A DNA stretch of 11,358 nt from JBOGJI01 sp050747865 (GTDB taxonomy: Bacteria; Acidobacteriota; Thermoanaerobaculia; Multivoradales; JAHEKO01), in contig JBOGJI010000063.1 of assembly GCA_050747865.1 (NCBI GenBank), positions 1 through 11,358 of the forward strand, in the 5' to 3' direction. Below, in pieces: positions 1 to 6,023 of the stretch. Position numbers and translations under genes: made by a program. The notes beneath the pieces are model-generated. The model saw only the letters and a list, made by a program, of their open reading frames with translations, was not told the DNA's origin and ran no database searches. Position 1 is the stretch's first letter; every line of letters begins with the position of its first letter.

Positions 1-561
1 GATCGGCAGCTCGGCGATCTGATCGAGCGCCATCACCGGGTAGTCGAGCGCCGGCCCCTGCTTCGGGCGAACCTCGCGCAGGATCTTCTCGACCGGCCAC
101 GGCGGGTCGATGACGATGGTGGCGTAAGTGCCCTCGGGCGGCGGCGGCGGGGCGGCGAGCGAGCGGGTGCGAACGGCCTTGCGAAGCTCGTGCACCGACC
201 AGCCCTCGGCCTCGGCGCGGTCGAGCCGTTCCTCCTGGTCGGGGGGGTCGAGGGCGGCTACTTCGCGGTGGTGGGACCAGGACAGATTTGTGCGACGTCG
301 CACACTTTCAACTTCCTGAGCCACCCACCGGAAGCCGTTGAGCGTGTCGTAGTCGTAGCCCGTCGCCTCGATCGCCTGGGTGTACTTCTCGCCGTAGGCC
401 CGCTCGCCGAAGTTGAGCCAGTCGCCGATCCACCACTGGCAGGCGCGGCCGATTCGTCCGAGGGTCTCGCCCATTCGCTGCCAGTCCTCGAAACTGAGGT
501 CATCGGGCAGCTCAAGCGCCGTTTCGGTGACGCCGCGAAGGGTCAGGTCGGTTCCGGTCAT
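1..561 (-). CDS. MT-A70 family DNA N6-adenine methyltransferase (3' end cut by window edge)
   Basis: The frame is open from an ATG at 561 to the left edge without a stop, giving 187 visible codons. Residues about 20-130 form a conserved-looking N-terminal region containing RIGRACQWWIGDWLNFGERAYG and, further on, RRRTNLSWSHHREVAAL. This type of segment is known to me from actinobacterial phage and prophage methyltransferases and ParB-like proteins. At residues 152-155 comes DPPW inside TIVIDPPWPVEK, the catalytic motif of MT-A70 enzymes, which transfer a methyl group from S-adenosylmethionine to the N6 of adenine. The following ALDYPVMALDQIAELP also fits that family. The start overlaps the preceding stop as ATGA. 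It is the last visible gene of the replication operon, so it probably protects phage DNA or marks it after replication; that role is inferred. The C-terminal half lies outside the window. Confidence 0.88.
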   Translation of the reverse strand, partial: MTGTDLTLRGVTETALELPDDLSFEDWQRMGETLGRIGRACQWWIGDWLNFGERAYGEKYTQAIEATGYDYDTLNGFRWVAQEVESVRRRTNLSWSHHREVAALDPPDQEERLDRAEAEGWSVHELRKAVRTRSLAAPPPPPEGTYATIVIDPPWPVEKILREVRPKQGPALDYPVMALDQIAELPI

Positions 562-620
562 GCCGCAACTCGCTTCATGATCCGCGGGCAGACGAACCCG
601 ATCGACTCGCCACGCCTCAC
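558..620 (-). CDS. possible 20-aa peptide linking two coupled genes
   Basis: A GTG at 620 opens a 20-codon frame (begins MRRGESIGFVCPRIMK) that ends in a TGA at 558. Its start overlaps the IHF-like gene's stop as GTGA and its stop overlaps the methyltransferase start as ATGA, the same junctions used throughout this operon. A purine-rich GAGGAGGAGG tract lies just upstream. No family is recognised. It may be a real micropeptide, or only a ribosome-relay cistron that carries translation across the gap between its two neighbours. Length alone gives no statistical support; the paired junctions are the evidence. Confidence 0.4.
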   Translation of the reverse strand: MRRGESIGFVCPRIMKRVAA

Positions 621-964
621 GCCTCCTCCTCGGCCCGCTCGCCGCGAAGCCGGGCGGCCAGCACCGAGCGCTGGCGCAGGGTGAGGTCGCGGACTCGGCA
701 CTTGCTGCGTCTGACCCCAGCGCCGAGCGCCAGCCTTGCCGCCCGTGCGGGGCCCAGCCGCTGCGGGGCGGTAAGGAACCAGCCCAGGTCCATCCTCGCG
801 AGGCAGTCGGGGATGTCGTTCCGCTCCAGGGCCTCGGCGAGCATCGCCTGCCCCTCGGCCTTGGGGTACTCGCGGACCTCGCGCCGCCAGCGCGCGCCGG
901 CGAGTCGGATCTCGTTCGCGCGCTCGAGCGCGACCAGGTGCTGTGGCTTCGTGGTGGTGCTCAT
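617..964 (-). CDS. actinobacterial-type integration host factor (H2TH DNA-binding protein)
   Basis: A 115-aa protein that resembles actinobacterial IHF, a nucleoid-type DNA-binding protein unrelated in fold to the proteobacterial heterodimer. The N-terminal helix (HLVALERANEIRLAGARWRREV) is the typical long alpha helix. Residues about 65-105 carry the helix-two-turns-helix signature: APQRLGPARAARLAL, then GVRRSKCRVRDLTLRQRSVL. In the usual family the first piece reads LPGVGPARA, so the P-x-x-x-G core is altered to PQRLG here. The ATG at 964 is preceded by AGGAG at good spacing and overlaps the helicase loader's stop as ATGA. Actinophages often carry their own copy. Placed between the helicase loader and a methyltransferase, it probably assists replication initiation or recombination by bending DNA; that role is inferred. 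Confidence 0.8.
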   Translation of the reverse strand: MSTTTKPQHLVALERANEIRLAGARWRREVREYPKAEGQAMLAEALERNDIPDCLARMDLGWFLTAPQRLGPARAARLALGAGVRRSKCRVRDLTLRQRSVLAARLRGERAEEEA

Positions 965-1707
965 TCGTTCTCCTGGGTAGTGGTTGGGATCCGCCGGTCG
1001 GGTCCGTCCATCTCGAACTGCGAGAAGGCGGCCAGCCTGCTCATCAACGACTCGCCGTAGAGCGGGCCGAGCTGGGAGGGGCGCCGGTTGGCGGTCACGA
1101 ACACCGCCGCCCCCTTGGTGATCCGCCCCTCGACCAGGGCGTAAAGCTGCTCGACCGCCCACTCGGTCGGCTTGACCTTGTCGAGGTCGTCGAGGACCAC
1201 GTCGGCCGCCGACTGGGCAAGCCGGGCGGTGGCCGCGGCGCCGCCGCCCTCAAAGTCGCGGGTCTTGGCGATATAGGCGGCGACCGAGACCCAGGAGACC
1301 GGGGTGCGCTGGAGTCGGCGCCAGCAGGCGGTGGCCGCAAGCCGGGTCTTTCCGGTGCCCACCGGGCCGTAGCAGAAGACCAGCTGGCGCGCCCCGAGCG
1401 CCCACTCAGACGCGGCCTGGACGGCCTGCCCGCGGCGCCCCTCGCGCTGCATCTCAGAGAACCCGAGGTCGCAAAGCTCGCCTGGGAGCCCCGAGCGCTG
1501 GATCCGATCTGAGAGCAGCCGGCGCGCGGCCTGCTCGCGCTCGGCGCGCTCTGCGTCGGCGGTGCAGGCGGGGCAGGTGACCCCGAGCGCCGCCAGCGCC
1601 CGCCCGAAGCGCCCCCCGATCGAGGTCGGGCCGACCTCGGCCGAGAGCCGAAGCTCGGCCCCGCAGCCCCTACAGCGGGTGCTGATCTCAGTTCTCGGGG
1701 CGGTCAT
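961..1707 (-). CDS. DnaC-like helicase loader, AAA+ ATPase with N-terminal zinc ribbon
   Basis: A 248-aa protein. Residues 12-48 hold two Cys pairs (CRGC at 12-15 and CPAC at 45-48), likely a zinc ribbon. The AAA+ core follows: Walker A GPVGTGKT at 114-121, Walker B VVLDDLD at 170-176, a sensor-1-like TAN near 207 and a candidate arginine finger in GESLMSRL near 224. This is the architecture of DnaC/IstB-type loaders, which deposit the replicative helicase at the origin. It directly follows the initiator gene, the standard initiator-loader pair. I chose the ATG at 1707, which gives a 20-base overlap with the initiator gene. No good ribosome site precedes it, so it may rely on coupling; a TTG at 1740 is a weaker alternative. 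No helicase gene is visible here, so the phage may load the host enzyme. Confidence 0.85.
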   Translation of the reverse strand: MTAPRTEISTRCRGCGAELRLSAEVGPTSIGGRFGRALAALGVTCPACTADAERAEREQAARRLLSDRIQRSGLPGELCDLGFSEMQREGRRGQAVQAASEWALGARQLVFCYGPVGTGKTRLAATACWRRLQRTPVSWVSVAAYIAKTRDFEGGGAAATARLAQSAADVVLDDLDKVKPTEWAVEQLYALVEGRITKGAAVFVTANRRPSQLGPLYGESLMSRLAAFSQFEMDGPDRRIPTTTQENE

Positions 1708-2548
1708 AGGCCGAATAGGAATCGGTGCCGGTGGCGGCAAGCGGCTGGCGGCGAATCACGTCGGGCTCGCGATCGAGCCAGCGGCGGTAGGCCATCACCG
1801 GGTCCTTGAGTCCCCGCCGCGAGCCGTTGCCGTCGACGAAGTAGGCGGCGCAGTTGCGCGCCGCCGGCAGGTGGTCGCGGTGGGGGTAGTCGCGCAGCAC
1901 CCGGCTGACCGCAGCGGCGGTCGGTCGCTTGGCGCCGGAGTGGGCGGCGGCGAGCTCACAAAGCGCGGCGAGCACCGGGGCTAGGTAGGGGCGAAGCTCG
2001 GGGGGAAGCTTTGCCTCGCGCGCGACGGAACGGCTAGGACTCTTACCGTTCCTTTTCTCATCAGTGGTCTTACTATTAAATGAAGAGTGAAGAGTAGGAA
2101 GGTCGGCGACCATCGGGTGACCATCAAAGATTTCCCCTTCTGATGCGGGTTCAGGGAGGTATGAGGAAATCCACACATCATCTGCGTATCGTGAGCAAAA
2201 GGCGAGGCGCAGCTCATCATCGGTGCACTCAGAGACCGCCGCCGCGGCCGACTTCGCGGTCTGCTCGGTGCGCGGGCTCGCCCACTGGGCCTTGTCGACG
2301 ACCCAGATGTAGCCGCCGCGGTAGACCACCTTCCCCGCCGCCCCGAGCTCCTCCAAGGCCGTCTTGAGCCGCCGCTCGCTGAGCCCGGTCTCAAGCTCCA
2401 TGTGCGCCTCGGCGCAGCGAAAGAGGCCGGCGTAGTTGGAGTGATCGGTGAGGATCGCCCACAGCCACAGGTGCCGGGCGTCGGGGCCGAGCGCGAGCCA
2501 GTCGGGGTCGCGAAAGATCGCCGTGCGCACGTAGGTGATCCGGCTCAC
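1688..2548 (-). CDS. replication initiator, O/DnaD-like N-terminal winged helix
   Basis: A 286-aa protein. The first 90 residues resemble the winged-helix N-terminal region of phage replication proteins: RTAIFRDPDWLALGPDARHLWLWAIL, then GLSERRLKTALEELGAAGKVVYRGGYIWVVDKAQW. A low-complexity hydrophilic linker (about 130-180) separates it from a helical C-terminal part (LPPELRPYLAPVLAALCELAA and on to PVMAYRRWLDREPD). The linker is encoded by an unusually AT-rich stretch (near 2050-2100), which may be the origin. The GTG at 2548 follows a GGAG box and overlaps the 23-aa peptide's stop as GTGA. The next gene is the DnaC-like loader. The family assignment rests on the N-terminal pattern and the gene pair. 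The C-terminal half has no recognisable motif and could contact the loader, as in other initiators. Confidence 0.72.
   Translation of the reverse strand: MSRITYVRTAIFRDPDWLALGPDARHLWLWAILTDHSNYAGLFRCAEAHMELETGLSERRLKTALEELGAAGKVVYRGGYIWVVDKAQWASPRTEQTAKSAAAAVSECTDDELRLAFCSRYADDVWISSYLPEPASEGEIFDGHPMVADLPTLHSSFNSKTTDEKRNGKSPSRSVAREAKLPPELRPYLAPVLAALCELAAAHSGAKRPTAAAVSRVLRDYPHRDHLPAARNCAAYFVDGNGSRRGLKDPVMAYRRWLDREPDVIRRQPLAATGTDSYSAYDRPEN
2027..2125. other. AT-rich island with repeats inside the initiator gene: candidate replication origin
   Basis: Inverted repeat GGAACGG (2027-2033) / CCGTTCC (2046-2052), then an AT-rich stretch (2050-2099 is 18 G/C of 50 by my count, in a window otherwise about 70% GC), then tandem GAAGAGT (2082-2088, 2089-2095) and GACCATC twice at an 11-base period (2108-2114, 2119-2125). 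It encodes the initiator's linker. Lambda's origin has the same location within its O gene. Confidence 0.48.
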
Positions 2549-2616
2549 CCGTGCTCCACCACCACGAGCCAGACCAGCATCGAGGCCACAAGCAGGGCGA
2601 TCAGCGCGAGGCTCAC
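2545..2616 (-). CDS. 23-aa single-helix membrane micropeptide
   Basis: GTG at 2616 to TGA at 2545 encodes 23 residues, almost all of them one hydrophobic helix (SLALIALLVASMLVWLVVV) ending in EHG. GGGAGG lies 5 bases before the start, one of the best ribosome sites in the operon. The start overlaps the previous stop as GTGA and the stop overlaps the initiator's start as GTGA. No family is recognised. The helix leaves no soluble domain, so it can only act within the membrane or through a partner. It could alternatively be a leader whose main job is translational coupling to the initiator. Confidence 0.55.
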   Translation of the reverse strand: MSLALIALLVASMLVWLVVVEHG

Positions 2617-2726
2617 GGGCGCCTCCCGAGCACTCGACGGACCCGAAGGCACCAGTCGACGGCGACCCAGAGCCCGCCCAGGCCGCTGAGAATGAGCAGG
2701 CCGAAGAACAGGATCTCCCAGATCAC
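2613..2726 (-). CDS. 37-aa single-pass membrane protein
   Basis: GTG at 2726 to TGA at 2613 gives 37 residues. A hydrophobic segment (IWEILFFGLLILSGLGGLWV, about residues 2-21) is followed by a basic tail (LRVRRVLGRRP). By the positive-inside rule this suggests a C-terminus in the cytoplasm. A G-rich GGGGGG tract precedes the start at usable spacing. Both junctions are 4-base GTGA overlaps. No family is recognised. It lies between a small charged protein and the 23-aa membrane peptide, in the stretch between the Cas4-like nuclease and the initiator. Confidence 0.58.
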   Translation of the reverse strand: MIWEILFFGLLILSGLGGLWVAVDWCLRVRRVLGRRP

Positions 2727-2920
2727 TCCGGCCCCCCGTCGCGGCCGAACTCGTACTCAAAATCGCGGATCGCCTCGGCCACCCGCAGGCGGCGGTCGAG
2801 CAGGTCGGCCAGCGCCGCGCGGTGGTTGACCGACGGCGTCACCCGAACCCGGTCGCGCGCCACGCGGATGCGCTGATCGAGCTCTGCCCGCCGCTTCGCC
2901 AGCCGCTCCGAGACGGTCAC
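2723..2920 (-). CDS. small charged helical protein, 65 aa, unknown function
   Basis: GTG at 2920 to TGA at 2723, 65 residues, with GAGG seven bases upstream of the start. It is rich in Arg, Glu and Asp with regularly spaced Leu/Val/Ile (SERLAKRRAELDQRIRVARD, then AALADLLDRRLRVAEAIRDF), which suggests two amphipathic or coiled-coil helices joined at a VTPSVNHR turn. No Cys, membrane segment or enzymatic motif is visible. It sits between two single-helix membrane peptides and is coupled to both by GTGA overlaps. A soluble partner of those peptides is one possibility, without direct support. Confidence 0.65.
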   Translation of the reverse strand: MTVSERLAKRRAELDQRIRVARDRVRVTPSVNHRAALADLLDRRLRVAEAIRDFEYEFGRDGGPE

Positions 2921-3000
2921 TCGAACACCTCGGGCTCGGTGAGCGCGAGCAGGCAGACCAGGACGACCACGCCAAGGGCTATCGCGGCCAGCGCGATCAC
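2917..3000 (-). CDS. 27-aa single-helix membrane micropeptide
   Basis: GTG at 3000 to TGA at 2917 encodes 27 residues: a hydrophobic helix (IALAAIALGVVVLVCLLAL) and a short acidic tail (TEPEVFE). Its start overlaps the nuclease gene's stop as GTGA, and its stop overlaps the next start the same way. The ribosome site is poor (AGAGG about 13 bases upstream), so translation probably depends on ribosomes finishing the nuclease gene. Unlike the 37-aa peptide, its tail is negative, which suggests the opposite orientation in the membrane. Function unknown. Confidence 0.5.
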   Translation of the reverse strand: MIALAAIALGVVVLVCLLALTEPEVFE

Positions 3001-3854
3001 CCCGACCGCGCCGCCTCTGAAGCGCGGCGGCGAAACAGGCCGCCACCCGGACACGACGACCAATACCCGCAGGAGCGCTCAGAGCACCACCAGGCGCCGT
3101 CGGGGGCGTAGTCCCAGTGGTCGGTCTCAGAGCGCCAGGCGATCTCTGAGGCGGCCCCGAGGATGCGCCCCAGGAAGTCGTCGAGCTGCTCGTCGGTGCG
3201 CTCGGTCGGAACCCGCTCGGCGTAGGGCTTTTGCACCCGCACCATCGCGTCGAAGGCAAACCCGCTCGCGGGCTCTGCCCCGGCCGAGTCGGCCTCGGCG
3301 CGGCGGGCGGCCAGGTACGCGGTCGCCTGCAGGTCCGCGTCTGCCTTCTCCTGCGACCAGCGCTGCTTGGTCAGCTTGCGGTCGATCACCGTGCCGTCGG
3401 CGACCTCGAGGTCGAGGTAGGCGACGAAGACGACCTCCCCGGACTCGCCCTCGATGTCTAGCTCGCCCTCGACGGTGAGCTCGGCCTTTCGCTCGACCGC
3501 GATCGGCTTCGGGGTCTCGGGGATCAGGGTGTTGTGGTAGACGCGAAGCGCCCCGGCGCCCGAGTCCTTAAGCGTCGCGGGCCTCTCGCCCTTCCAGTCG
3601 ACCTCCTCCTCCGCCGTCGCCTGGTCGAACTCGTCGGAGTAGACGTCGAGCACGTCGTCTGCGGAAAGCGGCGCGTCGGTCTCGATCCAGGTGTGGTCGC
3701 TAGCGGCCTCGGCCGCGCCCGCGGCCTTGCCGGCAACCATCGGCCCCGAGGGGGGCTCGTAGTGGCGCTCGACGTAGCGCCGGCGCCAGCGCTCGGGGCA
3801 CTGGCGCAGGGTGCGGATCGAGGACACCGAGAGGCTATCGACGGGCAGGCTCAT
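2997..3854 (-). CDS. Cas4/RecB-like PD-(D/E)XK nuclease with four-Cys (probable 4Fe-4S) set
   Basis: A 285-aa protein of the RecB/Cas4 exonuclease group. It opens with SVSSIRTLRQCPERWRRRYV, the typical N-terminal motif with the first cluster Cys (19). The nuclease core is D148 (YLDLE), D158-x-K160 (VIDRKLTK) and Q176-x3-Y180 (QATAYLAAR). Three further Cys at 257, 262 and 268 (WWCSERSCGYWSSC) complete a probable iron-sulfur site. The usual GxxxHxxxE motif reads GKAAGAAE at 42-49, with Gly where the metal-binding His is expected. Phage members of this group usually serve recombination or replication by resecting DNA ends, and an ERF annealing protein is encoded three genes upstream, so the two likely work as an end-resection and annealing pair (inferred). 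ATG at 3854 overlaps the previous stop as ATGA. Confidence 0.82.
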   Translation of the reverse strand: MSLPVDSLSVSSIRTLRQCPERWRRRYVERHYEPPSGPMVAGKAAGAAEAASDHTWIETDAPLSADDVLDVYSDEFDQATAEEEVDWKGERPATLKDSGAGALRVYHNTLIPETPKPIAVERKAELTVEGELDIEGESGEVVFVAYLDLEVADGTVIDRKLTKQRWSQEKADADLQATAYLAARRAEADSAGAEPASGFAFDAMVRVQKPYAERVPTERTDEQLDDFLGRILGAASEIAWRSETDHWDYAPDGAWWCSERSCGYWSSCPGGGLFRRRASEAARSG

Positions 3855-3973
3855 CGCTCGTCCGCGTCCCAGCCCTCATTCATCAGCTCGTAGGGATCGA
3901 CATCGGGCTCGATCACCGGCTCGTCGCGATCATCGGGCCACCAGTCGTCGGCGGGGCGCTTGGGGTCGTTCAC
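3851..3973 (-). CDS. 40-aa strongly acidic protein, unknown function
   Basis: GTG at 3973 to TGA at 3851 gives 40 residues, with Asp and Glu making up about a third (ADDWWPDDRDEPVIEPDVDP, then YELMNEGWDADER). Both ends are 4-base overlaps (GTGA and ATGA) with their neighbours. There is no hydrophobic core of a folded domain, so it is probably disordered. Very acidic small phage proteins often mimic DNA or bind basic partners; that is only a suggestion here. The adjacent nuclease gene makes an inhibitory or chaperone role conceivable. Confidence 0.55.
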   Translation of the reverse strand: MNDPKRPADDWWPDDRDEPVIEPDVDPYELMNEGWDADER

Positions 3974-4260
3974 CACTTGACCGCCTCGCTGATCCCGTAG
4001 ACGTTGTCCAGCTCTTCGAGCCGCTCTTCGATCAGCCGACGCGCAGGCTCAATCGAGAGCTGGTCGATCGTTCCCAGCGCTTGAGCAGCCTGGCGGCCCG
4101 CCCGCAGGGTCAGGTCGTGACCCGTGCGCTTGCCGAGCATCCGGGCCGAAGAGCGGGCCTCCCCGATCGCCTGACTGGCCGTGTCTAGGTCGCTCAGGAG
4201 CTCTGCGAGATCCTCGCCGAGGACGACCGCAGCGGTTCGCTCGCGCTGATCGACGCTCAC
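3970..4260 (-). CDS. helical protein, 96 aa, unknown function
   Basis: GTG at 4260, with GGGGGG five bases upstream and a GTGA overlap with the ERF gene's stop, to TGA at 3970. The sequence is alpha-helical in character: GEDLAELLSDLDTASQAIGE, then ARRLIEERLEELDNVYGI. No Cys, membrane segment or catalytic motif is visible. I do not recognise the family. Its place directly after ERF, before the Cas4-like nuclease, suggests a recombination accessory protein, but that is context only. Confidence 0.72.
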   Translation of the reverse strand: MSVDQRERTAAVVLGEDLAELLSDLDTASQAIGEARSSARMLGKRTGHDLTLRAGRQAAQALGTIDQLSIEPARRLIEERLEELDNVYGISEAVKW

Positions 4261-4994
4261 ACCGACCCCCCCAGGTAGCGCGCGGCGATCTTCTGTGCGC
4301 GGTCGTGGTGCTTTCGGCGCCCGTCTGCGGCGTGATCGCGGATCTCATCGAGCATCGCCCCGGCGCCGGCGCCGTCCTCGCCCAAGACCTCGATCAGCTC
4401 CGAGGCCTGGGCGGCGGCCATGCGGTCGAGGTGGGCGGTGCCGGCGACCCACTGCAGGACCGCGGTTGTCTCATCGACGGTGAGCTCGGCCTTGCCGAAG
4501 AGCCCGTTGATGTAGCCGCGCTGCTTCGGACTCGCGGCCCGCTCGGTCTGCTGCGGCGCCTTGGCTCGCGCACGGGGGGCCTCGGCCGTTGCCTGCCCGC
4601 GCCCGGCGCTTGCGTTGCCGTCGTCGTCCTCCTGATCGGAGATGCCGAGCGCGGAGGCGAGCGCGTAGCGGCGCATGTAGGTGATCGCCGAGCCCTGGCC
4701 CTGGGGATCGTTCTTCGGCAGGAACAGCGGGGCGGCGTATTCGAGCCGCTCGCCGGACTCGTGCATGAGGATGGTCACCAGCGTTGGTTGGCCCTGTTCG
4801 TCTGAGGAGGGGAACTGCGCAAAGGCGAGCCCGTGCTTGTTGAGCACGGGCCTGACCTTCGCGATCAGGTTTCCCAGCGAGACGAACTTGCTCCGGTAGT
4901 GGGGGTTGGTCGCGTCGGGCTTTACCGCCGGCATCTCGATCTGCGCGGCGAGTAGCGCCTTGGTCAGAACACCGTTGCCCTTGGCCTCGCTCAT
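4257..4994 (-). CDS. erf: ERF family single-strand annealing protein (recombinase)
   Basis: A 245-aa protein. The ERF core spans residues about 10-128, with the family's landmarks in order: NPHYRSKFVSLGNLIAKVRP (30-49), LNKHGLAFAQ (51-60), a HESGE stretch (78-82), DPQGQGSAITYMRRYALASAL (96-116) and EDDDGN (122-127). ERF proteins coat and anneal complementary single strands in phage recombination and genome circularisation. After an Ala/Arg/Pro-rich linker, a separate C-terminal domain starts at SPKQRGYINGLFG (155-167). It has a pattern (KQ-x2-YI-x2-L) seen on other phage recombination proteins. The ATG at 4994 has an excellent GGAGGAGAG ribosome site and overlaps the previous stop as ATGA. 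The partner nuclease is probably the Cas4-like protein encoded at 2997-3854. Confidence 0.92.
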   Translation of the reverse strand: MSEAKGNGVLTKALLAAQIEMPAVKPDATNPHYRSKFVSLGNLIAKVRPVLNKHGLAFAQFPSSDEQGQPTLVTILMHESGERLEYAAPLFLPKNDPQGQGSAITYMRRYALASALGISDQEDDDGNASAGRGQATAEAPRARAKAPQQTERAASPKQRGYINGLFGKAELTVDETTAVLQWVAGTAHLDRMAAAQASELIEVLGEDGAGAGAMLDEIRDHAADGRRKHHDRAQKIAARYLGGSV

Positions 4995-5269
4995 CTCTCC
5001 TCCTCGGTCGCCAACAGGAACTCCTGGGCGACGGCGACCGCCGCCCCCAGCTCGATCACGGCCTCCTCCTGGCGCTCTGACGCGCGCCGTGCGGCCTCGC
5101 GCAGCGCCGGGTCGTCGGGCCAGCGACTCCAGGTCGCACAGGCGAGCGAAAGCTCTTGCTCGGCGCGGGCGCTGTGGCGGCGCGCGCAGGCGAGGCGTCC
5201 CTGGGCGGCGAGCCACAGCCGCTCGTGGGTGTGCGGCCGTGCCGCCGCGATCGGCTGGCGCAGCTCCAC
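4991..5269 (-). CDS. helical protein, 92 aa, unknown function
   Basis: GTG at 5269 abuts the previous TAG stop and follows GGAGGAG at good spacing. The gene ends at 4991, overlapping the ERF start. The protein is Ala/Arg/Glu-rich and helical (RLACARRHSARAEQELSLAC, then REAARRASERQEEAVIELGA), with a possible coiled coil in the second half and two Cys (28 and 43). No family is recognised. It is coupled to ERF, so it is probably made in similar amounts. Confidence 0.7.
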   Translation of the reverse strand: MELRQPIAAARPHTHERLWLAAQGRLACARRHSARAEQELSLACATWSRWPDDPALREAARRASERQEEAVIELGAAVAVAQEFLLATEEER

Positions 5270-5476
5270 CTAGAGCTCCTCCCCGACCACCTGGAACATG
5301 CGGGCCTTCTTGTCGCGCCAGACCTCGACCAGGACCGAGTCCTCATAGAAGGTGGCCACGTAGCGGTCGGCGCCTGGCTGCTCGCGGCGGGCGACGGCGA
5401 GCGCGTTCTGCCGCCGCGCCTCGCGCCTGCCAGCGCTCTCGCGGACGGCGCGGCGGCGCTGGATCAGGACCGTCAC
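5270..5476 (-). CDS. small basic protein, 68 aa, unknown function
   Basis: GTG at 5476 has GGAGGG four bases upstream and a GTGA overlap with the previous stop. The gene ends in TAG at 5270. The N-terminal half is very basic (LIQRRRAVRESAGRREARRQ). The C-terminal half looks like short beta strands (DRYVATFYEDSVLVEVW and ARMFQVVGEEL). This could be a basic tail on a small beta-domain that binds nucleic acid, but no known family is evident. Confidence 0.68.
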   Translation of the reverse strand: MTVLIQRRRAVRESAGRREARRQNALAVARREQPGADRYVATFYEDSVLVEVWRDKKARMFQVVGEEL

Positions 5477-5601
5477 GATGCCCTCCGCTGCTCGGCCGCG
5501 CGGCGGCGAAGGCGCTCGCGGCCCTCACAGCGCAGGCGCTCGGCGGGGGGCGTTGCCTCCCAGGCGGCGCGGCGCAAGAGCTCCAACAGCACCCGGATCA
5601 C
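5473..5601 (-). CDS. 42-aa basic peptide, unknown function
   Basis: GTG at 5601 to TGA at 5473, 42 residues. It begins with a short hydrophobic helix (IRVLLELLRRAAWEA) and ends in an Arg-rich stretch (GRERLRRRAAEQRRAS). GGGAG lies eight bases upstream, and both junctions are GTGA overlaps. It could be a small amphipathic nucleic-acid-binding peptide. A longer version of the frame exists upstream, but it would cover the whole 141-aa gene in another frame and is not credible. Confidence 0.55.
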   Translation of the reverse strand: MIRVLLELLRRAAWEATPPAERLRCEGRERLRRRAAEQRRAS

Positions 5602-6023
5602 TTGGCGATCTCCCGCAGCCGCGTGTCGATCTCGATCAGGACCGCGTACTTGCGCTTGCCGAGCTGGTGCTTTACCTCCGGCGAGAACACCTGCTCGCGC
5701 GGCACCCCGCGCAGCAGCCGCTCGACCAACAGCGCCGCCTCGACCATCGCCCACGGCTCTGCGCCGTCTGCGGCGCGCAGCGGCTCGCGTAGCGCGCGGG
5801 CGATGGACTTGGCGGCGAGCGCTCCCCGTCCGTTTACCTGGCGGGAGTGAAGGTCTTTGACCAGGCGGTCGGCAAAGCCGCAGATGCGCCGCTCTGCCTC
5901 GGCGCCGCGGCGGTGAAGCTCGACCAGCTCCGTGAGCAGCTCCTCCTGGCGCCCTGAGATCGCGCGGCGGTCCATCGCGGGGTCGAGCACGAAGCGGCGC
6001 AGGATGGCGCTGGTGACAGCCAT
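5598..6023 (-). CDS. 141-aa protein, unknown function
   Basis: ATG at 6023 overlaps the previous stop as TGATG, and the gene ends at 5598. The protein is mixed but mainly helical: SGRQEELLTELVELHRRGAEA, then VNGRGALAAKSIARALREPL, AEPWAMVEAALLVERLLRGV, and a basic EVKHQLGKRKYAVLIEIDTRLREIAK end. No metal-binding cluster or Walker motif is visible. It does not match any family I can name. Position early in the operon (third gene after the HTH protein) suggests an early regulatory or host-interaction role, from context only. Confidence 0.75.
   Translation of the reverse strand: MAVTSAILRRFVLDPAMDRRAISGRQEELLTELVELHRRGAEAERRICGFADRLVKDLHSRQVNGRGALAAKSIARALREPLRAADGAEPWAMVEAALLVERLLRGVPREQVFSPEVKHQLGKRKYAVLIEIDTRLREIAK

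Noticed and set aside
289..304. Perfect 16-base palindrome (TGTGCGAC / GTCGCACA)
   Set aside because: It lies inside the methyltransferase where it encodes a conserved-looking SVRRRTNLSW stretch; one such palindrome is not surprising in 11 kb of GC-rich DNA.
4906..5850. 314-codon plus-strand frame rich in Arg, Pro and Ala
   Set aside because: Mirror of four coupled minus-strand genes with ribosome sites; low-complexity composition and no domain pattern.
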